Assembly (NCBI GenBank): GCA_041589455.1
Contig: JBFHVQ010000083.1
Span: forward strand, 1 to 12,460
Length of the DNA: 12,460 nt
DNA from: SZUA-229 sp041589455
Lineage (GTDB): Bacteria > Pseudomonadota > Gammaproteobacteria > SZUA-229
Direction: 5' to 3'
This document shows positions 1-5,581 of this stretch, piece after piece; the stretch's first letter is position 1; every line of letters begins with the position of its first letter. The notes beneath the pieces were generated by a model that did no database searches, was not told the DNA's origin, and saw only the letters and a list, made by a program, of their open reading frames with translations. A program made the position numbers and the translations under genes.

Positions 1-462
1 ACATGTTAACTGGTTAAATGAATTATCATATCAACTTACAGAATCAGTCTTCTCCATATTATTTAGTTGCTGGTTGTTGTAAAACATACTCATCTCATAA
101 AAATTAGAAATTGGCTGTATTTCCAAAACGGTTTTTAAATCTGTAATCTGGGCTAGCTTTATTAAAGAATATATCACCTGTTCATCTCTTTATTATTCGA
201 CTAAGCCATCACATCACTGACAAGCATGAAGCCAAAGCCTATCATTTACACAGTATGAAACAGAGTTAACTATTCTCTCAAAGAAAGATAAAGGACTTGC
301 ACCATCTGATTAATACAACCAGTATAAATTTATTAATGCAGGTATAATATTTTTAATAGTATTAAACTTTACATAGCCACTATAAATATTTATTGGGGTA
401 GGATCATATATTTGTGCATAACTACTGACATAGATTTACTTGCGTTCAATCAATGAATAAAA

Positions 463-492
463 TTGACAGATAACACCTAGATGAAATACAGT
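463..492 (+). promoter_or_regulatory. Candidate sigma-70 promoter of the SulP gene
   Basis: A perfect TTGACA lies at 463-468, followed by an 18-base spacer and TACAGT at 487-492, which matches 4 of 6 positions of the -10 consensus. Transcription would start near 499, giving a leader of about 33 bases. The placement before the gene is good, but in AT-rich DNA such matches occur by chance, so this is an inference from consensus only. Confidence 0.4.
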
Positions 493-519
493 CGATCGAC
501 TTACCTCTTATTAATAAGA
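491..519 (+). promoter_or_regulatory. Two adjacent perfect palindromes in the SulP leader
   Basis: GTCGATCGAC (491-500) and TCTTATTAATAAGA (506-519) are each perfect inverted repeats, five bases apart. The first overlaps the predicted transcription start. The second ends 13 bases before the start codon, where a Shine-Dalgarno sequence would be expected and none is found. They could be protein binding sites or a small leader hairpin. No regulator was identified. Confidence 0.3.
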
Positions 520-532
520 ATATTTTTTATAT

Positions 533-2713
533 ATGCATAATCGCTGGTTATATAAGTTATTCCCATTTTTACTCTGGTTCCCTGTCAACTCCATAATTAT
601 ACGCGGTGATTTACTGGCAGGCATAACTGGCGGCCTGGTACTCGTACCGAAAGCGATGGCCTATGCGCAGTTATCCGGTCTGCCACTTTACTTTGGTCTT
701 TATACCGCATTTATACCCGCTTTACTGGGTGCACTATGGGGTTCTTCTCGGCAACTGGCAACTGGTCCGGTAGCCATTGTTTCCCTAATGACGGCAGCAG
801 CAGTCACCCCACTGGCTGTTCCTTATACTGATGATTATATAACCCTCGCACTGTTACTTACATTTATGGTAGGTGTCATTCAGTTTTCACTGGGTGTAGT
901 CAAATTAGGCACCATCGTTAACTTTGTTTCCCATCCAGTGATATTGGGCTTTATGAATGCGGCCGCTATCATTATTGCCTTATCACAGCTCGACAACTTA
1001 TTAGGTATTCCAAAATCTCGTAGTGACTCTTTTCTGAAAGATATCTGGGAAATGCTTGGGTATTTACCGCAGGCACATTTACCCACGCTCGCTATGTCGG
1101 GGTTTGCCCTGATTTTAATGTTGTCATTGAAGAAAATTCCAGCCTTATCAAAACTCAGTGTACTGATTGCTGTCGTCATCACTATTATTGTTAGCGTTAT
1201 ATTCGAATATGACCAGAAATCGAAAGCCATCACAACTCAGATCGTTCATGAGGAAAGCAGAACCCTTATTGAAGAGTACATCAATGACGACAGACTAATA
1301 AAAGAAAAGGTGATACAGGTCACCGAAAAAGCTTCGAAGCTGCGTACCTTACAAAAAGCCAAAGACCTGCATGGCGCAGCTTCTCTTAAATATGAGATTG
1401 ATGTAACCAAGCTTGATATTGATGCGCTTAAAAAACAAAATCATATCCGTTTAAGCCGAATCAATGCATTACGTTTTGTAAAAACCAGTGAATTAGATGA
1501 TAAAACACCGAGCTTTTATCTTGATGACGGTGCTGACTTAAAGAATAAACTGGATACGCGTAACTGGCGTGTCAAAAAAATTGAAGGCAATGAAATCAAA
1601 TTTATTGGTGGTGGAGATGTTGTTGGTAATATCCCCCAGGGTCTCCCCTCCTTCCGCATGCCTAAATTAAGCCTCGACGCTATTTTGTCATTACTGTCTG
1701 CTGCATTTGTTATTGCGTTGGTTGCTTTTATGGAATCGATTTCAATGGCCAAAGCAATGGCAGCAAAAACCAGACAGCGCCTTAACCCAAATCAGGAACT
1801 TATTGGTCAAGGTATAGCGAATATGGGTGGTTCGTTATTCCAGGCGTACCCTGCTAGTGGCTCCTTTACTGGTTCGGCGATTAATTTACAGGCAGGTGCA
1901 AAAACCGGTTTTGCCATGGTCTTTAATGCGACCTTTGTTATGATCACCCTGCTATTCCTGACTCCCTATCTCTACAACCTTCCTAAGGCTGTACTAGCCG
2001 TTATAATTTTGCTTGCGGTCACCAGCCTGATTACCCCCACAATGCTGGTTCATACCTGGAAGGCAAGTCGTACTGACGGTATCGTTGCTATTACCACATT
2101 TGTTGTAACACTGGTTGCTGCACCACACCTGGATCAAGGCGTAATGGTCGGCGCGGGTTTAGCAATTCTTCTATACCTGTACCGATCAATGAAACCGCGT
2201 GTTGTTCAATTAGGTCGATTTGAAGATGGGACCTTGCGAGATATCAAAGTTAATCCATCAATACCCACTAGCCCACACATTGTCGCGCTACGTTTTGACG
2301 GTTCGCTTTATTTTGCCAATGTATCCTACTTTGAAGATAACATTCTTGAAGAAGTTGCCAGCAGACCCAATGCTAAATACCTGTTAGTGTCGGCTGGTTC
2401 TATTAATTTTATTGACTCATCGGGTGAAGAAGTCATACATCATCTGGTTAAACGATTACGTAAAAGTGGCACTGAAGTCGTCTTTTGCGGCCTTAAAAAA
2501 CAGGTACTTGATGTAATGCGAGCTACCGGTCTGTTTGAATTAATTGGTCAGGAGAATATTTTTGCTAACGAAGAGCAGGCCATTAATGATATCTCAAGGC
2601 GTATTGGGCCTGAAGCTTCTAATGACTTTTTCTGTGCTGTCAGATCAAAAGAGGAAGAGATATTTCAAGACCCAGAAGAAACTATAATCAAAGAAGATAA
2701 ACCTACTATTTAA
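533..2713 (+). CDS. SulP (SLC26-type) anion permease with C-terminal STAS domain and a large loop insertion
   Basis: Inner-membrane anion transporter or exchanger of the SulP/SLC26 family. Substrates in this family include sulfate, bicarbonate, chloride and dicarboxylates, and the sequence does not decide which. The family signature lies near residues 25-80: RGDLLAGITGGLVLVPKAMA, then GLPLYFGLYTAF and GSSRQLATGPVAIVSL. Hydrophobic helices fill residues 26-222 and 378-550. The STAS domain covers about 582-690, with the loop FIDSSG near 626-631. Two features are odd. First, residues ~226-362 are a charged, helix-rich insertion before the conserved GNIPQGLP, where relatives have a short loop, which explains the 726-residue length. 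Second, the SFSR(S/T)A motif reads SFTGSA, with Gly447 in the usual arginine position. The ATG at 533 is the first after an in-frame stop at 515-517. The next Met (residue 42) would delete part of the first helix. The start has no good Shine-Dalgarno. It is convergent with the TauE operon. Confidence 0.93.
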   Translation: MHNRWLYKLFPFLLWFPVNSIIIRGDLLAGITGGLVLVPKAMAYAQLSGLPLYFGLYTAFIPALLGALWGSSRQLATGPVAIVSLMTAAAVTPLAVPYTDDYITLALLLTFMVGVIQFSLGVVKLGTIVNFVSHPVILGFMNAAAIIIALSQLDNLLGIPKSRSDSFLKDIWEMLGYLPQAHLPTLAMSGFALILMLSLKKIPALSKLSVLIAVVITIIVSVIFEYDQKSKAITTQIVHEESRTLIEEYINDDRLIKEKVIQVTEKASKLRTLQKAKDLHGAASLKYEIDVTKLDIDALKKQNHIRLSRINALRFVKTSELDDKTPSFYLDDGADLKNKLDTRNWRVKKIEGNEIKFIGGGDVVGNIPQGLPSFRMPKLSLDAILSLLSAAFVIALVAFMESISMAKAMAAKTRQRLNPNQELIGQGIANMGGSLFQAYPASGSFTGSAINLQAGAKTGFAMVFNATFVMITLLFLTPYLYNLPKAVLAVIILLAVTSLITPTMLVHTWKASRTDGIVAITTFVVTLVAAPHLDQGVMVGAGLAILLYLYRSMKPRVVQLGRFEDGTLRDIKVNPSIPTSPHIVALRFDGSLYFANVSYFEDNILEEVASRPNAKYLLVSAGSINFIDSSGEEVIHHLVKRLRKSGTEVVFCGLKKQVLDVMRATGLFELIGQENIFANEEQAINDISRRIGPEASNDFFCAVRSKEEEIFQDPEETIIKEDKPTI
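1208..1618 (+). other. Hydrophilic, probably coiled-coil insertion in the SulP transporter
   Basis: This encodes residues ~226-362, between a hydrophobic helix ending near 222 and the conserved GNIPQGLP at 365-372. About the first 90 residues are rich in Lys, Glu, Leu and Ile with heptad-like spacing (for example around 245-312), suggesting a helical hairpin or coiled coil. The last 50 residues are polar and look globular or beta-rich. Reading frame and base composition run smoothly into the flanks, so it looks like an inherited domain and not a recent insertion. No named domain was recognised. Confidence 0.7.
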
Positions 2714-2987
2714 TGTTATTCACACAATAATTACTTGAACTGACGAGATGCAGCTCTCTTCTCTGAAACAACCAGACAGAAAACTATCAATTTCTATCCT
2801 TGCATTGAACCTATTCAATAGACGCGTGATCTTAAATCATCTTAACTGATCTAAATAAGACCGACCGCACATAAAATACAGCTACCTGTGAGAAAATTAG
2901 ATTATTATTAATTGGCTTATATTAATGGTGAAGCGATTTTTATAATTTATCTGTAAACCGATTAAAGCAGAGAAATAATTACAGAAC

Positions 2988-3016
2988 AAAGGGGAAGCAC
3001 CGTTGCTTCCCCTTTT
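2988..3016. terminator. Bidirectional intrinsic terminator between convergent genes
   Basis: A 9-bp GC-rich stem (GGGGAAGCA at 2991-2999 with TGCTTCCCC at 3004-3012) has a 4-base loop and is extended by three A-T pairs. On the plus strand it is followed by TTTTT (3013-3017), on the minus strand by TTT then TT. It begins only a few bases after the stop codon of the minus-strand gene ending at 3021, so it most likely ends the TauE operon. It may also stop SulP transcription, since no other clear terminator is seen in 2714-2987, which holds no gene. Confidence 0.85.
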
Positions 3017-3020
3017 TAGG

Positions 3021-3446
3021 TTATTTCATCGCTAGAATACCCACTGCAGAAAATGCTATCAGTAACATGACCCATAACGACATAATGGCATACAGGTTAT
3101 TTCTTGGCTTTTCTCTAAGGTACGCCAAGCCCGCCATAAATAGCGCGGGTAATGCTGCTATGCTACCTAATGCAACACCAAACTGGGTAAAACCATCACC
3201 TGTTGATATGTATTGTAGGAAAAAATGACCTCCGGGAAAACCATCGCCCGCAGTATTCCAGATATCTTGTGCACTTTGTCCTTCCCAAAGTGCAGCGAAA
3301 ACAAAGTGAGGATTTAGCACATTATTATCTACATACCATAAGCTTATTATCGGACCTATTGTACATATGGCTGCAGCAACAATACAAAGCCAGTAAATAA
3401 CTTCACCATAAACTATTTGTGCCTGTGGCATATCAGGTTTTGTCAT
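3021..3446 (-). CDS. Small three-helix membrane protein coupled to TauE/SafE permease (possibly DUF1634-like)
   Basis: A 141-residue protein with one helix at about 14-36, a polar loop at 40-85 that contains the conserved-looking NPHFVF, ALWEG and GHFF, and two further helices at about 86-108 and 117-139. The last two helices, with the loop LREKPRNNLYA between them, resemble the layout of DUF1634 proteins, which often sit beside TauE/SafE permeases. The match is from memory of the pattern and is tentative. The start codon overlaps the stop of the upstream permease gene (TAATG), and GAGGAGG lies seven bases before it, so the two are translationally coupled. A partner or accessory subunit of the permease is the natural inference. 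Its biochemical role is unknown. Confidence 0.85.
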   Translation of the reverse strand: MTKPDMPQAQIVYGEVIYWLCIVAAAICTIGPIISLWYVDNNVLNPHFVFAALWEGQSAQDIWNTAGDGFPGGHFFLQYISTGDGFTQFGVALGSIAALPALFMAGLAYLREKPRNNLYAIMSLWVMLLIAFSAVGILAMK

Positions 3447-4558
3447 TACGCTGCCTCCTCTTCTAGACTTGCTTCTTTATTGAATTTCCATATAGAGAAG
3501 ACCACTGATGACATAATAACTAAAAACACTGCCATATTAATATGTCCAGGAATCTCACCTATAACACCGAGGATATTTAATCCTCTGCTTACTAAGCCAT
3601 AAGCAGTAAAAATCATGATACCAATTAACATCAACCTGACAAATCCGGCTTTAATTGATACCAGTATATGTGCACCAACGATCCCACCAACTACCTGCCC
3701 TACTAACCAGGGTGCAACAAATAATGGAATCACCGCACCCATTAGCAGATATGGCCACACACCAATTGAGTCAATCATGCCAAGCAAAATACCACTGTTG
3801 GCTGCTGACACTTTAAGCGGTATTCCAGCTATCAGGTTTTGTGCAGGAACCAGTGCCCAACCGCCACCTAGCCCAAAGAAACCAGAAAGCAAGCCAATAC
3901 CAAAAGCGGCAAGAAGAAAATATCGGGCATTTTTAATTTTATAATTAATTACCTTGTCTAATGATTCCTCAAGATATGGCTGCTCAAGATTTGCCATCTT
4001 CGCAAAATGTCCCGTCTTTTCTACTTTAGGCCACTCGATCTTTCCGCCGCCAAAAAAGAAAAGTGCCGCGATAAATAAAATGATTCCGCCGAGTGATATT
4101 CTTATAAAACCCTCACCCGCTGGTCCCATGTATTCAGCAACATAGATTGCACTGGTTGCACCGGTTAAGGCACCAATACCAGCAATGGTCGCTCCGAAGA
4201 TACAGACTTTCAAATTTCCAAGCCCGGTATTCATGAACAGTTTCGTTGATACCAGGCCGCTAAACATAGCGACAACAAGCCCTGTTGCTCTTATTACCAG
4301 GCTATCTATCGCAGTAAAAGCCAGCATCACCGGAGTGAATAAAACACCTCCACCAATACCTGCAATAACCGCTACCAGCGCTAGACAGAAACTAGCTATA
4401 AACGAACCAAAAAGTATTGCCGTGATGGTCCATGCAGATGTGCCACCAGCAGGTGTTTCAGAGCCATAAGATATTAAAGCTAAAGCAATGTAAGATAGAA
4501 TAACAACCACTGTCATAATGATTACTTCTATCCAAGGGGATTTTAAATACTTATTCAT
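3446..4558 (-). CDS. TauE/SafE-family anion permease (former DUF81)
   Basis: Integral inner-membrane carrier of the TauE/SafE family. Characterised or proposed members export sulfite, sulfoacetate and related anions. The two half-repeats typical of the family are visible: AGIGGGVLFTPVM at about 66-78, and GLLSGFFGLGGGWALVP at about 222-238 followed by the conserved AANSG. Hydrophobic helices occur at about 10-30, 45-75, 85-105, 115-140, 152-170, 212-235, 256-295, 303-325 and 338-357. At 370 residues it is longer than the usual 240-270. The excess is an extra N-terminal helix, a charged central loop (about 171-210) and an extended C-terminus ending in EEEAA. AGGA lies ten bases before the ATG. 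It is the second gene of a probable operon: 108 bases after the 53-residue gene and overlapping the 141-residue gene by one base. The substrate cannot be read from the sequence. Confidence 0.9.
   Translation of the reverse strand: MNKYLKSPWIEVIIMTVVVILSYIALALISYGSETPAGGTSAWTITAILFGSFIASFCLALVAVIAGIGGGVLFTPVMLAFTAIDSLVIRATGLVVAMFSGLVSTKLFMNTGLGNLKVCIFGATIAGIGALTGATSAIYVAEYMGPAGEGFIRISLGGIILFIAALFFFGGGKIEWPKVEKTGHFAKMANLEQPYLEESLDKVINYKIKNARYFLLAAFGIGLLSGFFGLGGGWALVPAQNLIAGIPLKVSAANSGILLGMIDSIGVWPYLLMGAVIPLFVAPWLVGQVVGGIVGAHILVSIKAGFVRLMLIGIMIFTAYGLVSRGLNILGVIGEIPGHINMAVFLVIMSSVVFSIWKFNKEASLEEEAA
3454..3460 (-). promoter_or_regulatory. Strong Shine-Dalgarno inside the TauE gene end, for the 141-residue gene
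   Basis: GAGGAGG on the minus strand is seven bases before the ATG at 3446 and lies within the last codons of the permease gene. With the TAATG overlap it supports the chosen start and tight translational coupling. Confidence 0.85.
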
Positions 4559-4599
4559 TGTTTTTACGTCCTGACTATGATGAAAAAATCAGCCCATAG

Positions 4600-4631
4600 G
4601 ACAGCAGATAATACGAGAGAAATTATCTGTC
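4600..4631 (-). promoter_or_regulatory. Hairpin in the spacer before the TauE gene
   Basis: CAGATAAT (4605-4612) pairs with ATTATCTG (4622-4629). An alternative fold pairs GACAG (4600-4604) with CTGTC (4627-4631), joined to ATAAT/ATTAT with a 3-base bulge. It lies about 40 bases before the TauE start in the 108-base spacer after the 53-residue gene. It may set mRNA processing or relative expression. There is no U-tract, so termination is unlikely. Confidence 0.35.
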
Positions 4632-4666
4632 AATTGAGCCACAACTCATGGGGAGAAGTGGTGTAG

Positions 4667-4828
4667 TTACGAAAAACCACGGCTAGTAGCATTTAATTTA
4701 GACAAATTAAATGAGCTACCTGGTGGCGGTTCAGGTGGTTTCTCGGTTATTTCCATAACAGTCTTCCCACCGTCTCCACATGATGCATACCAAAACACCG
4801 AACTGTTCAGGAAATATACATTAAGCAT
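4667..4828 (-). CDS. Unrecognised 53-residue protein at the head of the TauE operon
   Basis: An ATG at 4828 is preceded by AGGAG at exactly seven bases, the best ribosome binding site in the window outside the operon's own junction. An in-frame stop lies two codons upstream of the ATG. The protein has three parts: an aromatic and hydrophobic N-terminus (residues 1-16, ending FWYAS), a single Cys17 in CGDGGK, and a Pro-rich, polar second half (KPPEPPPGSS, then a tail ending RGFS). It has no signal peptide or full membrane helix. It matches no family I know. It precedes the TauE/SafE permease on the same strand by 108 bases and shares its upstream regulatory region, so cotranscription is likely. 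A perfect hairpin overlaps its 3' end. It could be a small effector or regulator of the operon, a modified-peptide precursor (no maturation enzyme is visible here), or a translated leader. That it is a gene is fairly likely. Its function is unknown. Confidence 0.65.
   Translation of the reverse strand: MLNVYFLNSSVFWYASCGDGGKTVMEITEKPPEPPPGSSFNLSKLNATSRGFS
4686..4719 (-). repeat. Strong inverted repeat within the 3' end of the 53-residue gene
   Basis: GTAGC plus ATTTAATTT (4686-4699), a 4-base loop (4700-4703), AAATTAAAT (4704-4712), a 2-base bulge, then GCTAC (4715-4719). This gives 14 paired bases in all. On the minus strand a TTTTT run follows only after about nine bases, which is too far for a standard terminator. 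It may be an attenuator, an mRNA stabiliser, or a processing signal between the small gene and TauE. Confidence 0.55.
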
Positions 4829-4835
4829 TCTTTAT

Positions 4836-4841
4836 CTCCTC
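4836..4841 (-). promoter_or_regulatory. Shine-Dalgarno that decides the start of the 53-residue gene
   Basis: GAGGAG on the minus strand, with seven bases (ATAAAGA) to the ATG at 4828. Strength and spacing are close to ideal and are the main argument that this short frame is translated. Confidence 0.75.
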
Positions 4842-4878
4842 AGAAAATGGTTTTAAGCGCACATATCAATATAAACGG

Positions 4879-4895
4879 AAACATACAATATGTTT
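4879..4895 (-). promoter_or_regulatory. Perfect inverted repeat at the predicted transcription start (candidate operator)
   Basis: AAACATA (4879-4885), three-base spacer, TATGTTT (4889-4895). It is 50 to 67 bases before the small gene's ATG and would cover about +1 to +16 of the predicted transcript, a usual position for a repressor site. ArsR-type sulfur or redox sensors bind AT-rich palindromes of this size, but no regulator gene is in the window, so the family is open. Confidence 0.4.
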
Positions 4896-4901
4896 ATGCT
4901 T

Positions 4902-4942
4902 ATATTACCATTAATTAATATTTGGGTATTGGCATAGATCAA
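4902..4942 (-). promoter_or_regulatory. Candidate FNR/CRP-family activated promoter of the small gene-TauE operon
   Basis: On the minus strand TTGATCTATGCCAA (4942-4929) matches 8 of 10 defined bases of the FNR box TTGAT-N4-ATCAA. Downstream, TAATAT (4907-4902) matches 4 of 6 of the -10 consensus. With a start near 4894 the box is centred at -41.5, the classical class II position, and there is no good -35, as expected for activator-dependent promoters. All positions are consensus-based inference. Confidence 0.4.
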
Positions 4943-5284
4943 AATTAATACGTAAATGCTATCCGTGACATTCACAGTTAGATGCGCACAATCGCAGGCG
5001 TCTGCAGTTAATAATATACATGTCAATGATATTCAGAATGAAACAGCCTGACATGATATAGATAAATGAAAACTTTGATTGCCAATAATAATTGCACATT
5101 ATTGAATTAGTTTATCCATTCTGTGGCATACACCCTGGATTATATCGACGCAGTTTACTGGACAGGAAACTGGAAGTTAAGAGCGCTTAAGCGACGCAGT
5201 TTATAAGTCATTACACCGGCTAATTATTAGCCGGTGTAAACAATCGGTTAACAATAATGATCCATGGATATGGCACACTGGTAC
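4943..5284. other. Intergenic stretch between the giant gene and the operon promoter
   Basis: No convincing gene. The frame ATGAAAACTTTG from 5066 ends after 14 codons and lacks a Shine-Dalgarno. The only structured element is the hairpin at 5211-5239, just downstream of the giant gene. Confidence 0.6.
5211..5239 (-). terminator. Hairpin downstream of the giant surface-protein gene, probable terminator
   Basis: A perfect 13-bp stem (TTACACCGGCTAA at 5211-5223 with TTAGCCGGTGTAA at 5227-5239) has a 3-base loop and starts 45 bases after the stop codon at 5285-5287. The core is GC-rich but no T-run follows on either strand. It may terminate with help or act as a 3'-end stabiliser left after trimming. 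Confidence 0.55.
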
Positions 5285-5581
5285 TTAGTCCAGTATATCA
5301 TCCTTGCTGAAAGGCCTGCCCCTACGCCATAACACTTCGGTTTCTATCACTAACTGATAACAACAGTTAAGCTGATGCCAACGACTTTCAATTTCCTGCT
5401 TAACCAGCTCAAGTCGATCATCTACTAATGATGGATCCTCATTCTCAGCAAGATAGGACAAGCGAAGTATTGAAGGATCACTGGCCAGTTCAGACATTAA
5501 CAGATCGAGACGAGGCACCCACTGTGGACGCATCTCGGTTGTACCGGGCTCAAACACAGGATCAGCAAAGTCTAGCCTGAC
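5285..5581 (-). other. C-terminal alpha/beta tail, possibly a degenerate OmpA-like anchor
   Basis: Residues 2271-2368 change character from beta-sandwich to mixed alpha/beta: a strand ending FEPGTTEMRP, a helix (WVPRLDLLMSELASDP), a strand (ILRLSYLAENED), a helix with DDRLELVKQEI, and a last strand around YQLVIETEVLWRRG. The order and the RLELVKQEI helix recall the OmpA C-terminal peptidoglycan-binding fold, without its clear NxxLSxxRA motif. An anchoring role is inference. Confidence 0.4.

Larger units (their letters stand above)
1..532. other. AT-rich intergenic region without a convincing gene
   Basis: All frames are broken by frequent stops. The best short frame (29 codons from the ATG at 18) has no ribosome binding site and a stop directly before it, so it is not called. 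The region holds a perfect TATAAT at 343-348 without a matching -35. Close to the downstream permease gene there is a better promoter candidate and two palindromes, listed separately. Nothing else was recognised. Confidence 0.6.

Noticed and set aside
18..107. 29-codon plus-strand frame near the left edge
   Set aside because: Stop directly upstream, no Shine-Dalgarno, no recognisable sequence.
343..348. Perfect TATAAT in the left intergenic region
   Set aside because: No -35 at suitable distance and no gene start within 180 bases; AT-rich DNA gives such hits by chance.
880..1233. Open frame on the minus strand inside the SulP gene (117 codons)
   Set aside because: Lies wholly antisense to a strongly conserved permease, has no ribosome binding site of note and no domain-like sequence; shadow frame.
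3615..4469. Several plus-strand open frames opposite the TauE gene
   Set aside because: Composition is the Pro/Thr/Ile/Ser-rich pattern expected from reading the complement of membrane-protein codons; no initiation signals.
4667..4828. Calling the 53-residue gene a RiPP (methanobactin-like or radical-SAM) precursor
   Set aside because: A lone Cys and Pro-rich tail are suggestive, but no maturation enzyme, protease or dedicated exporter is in view; kept as unknown.
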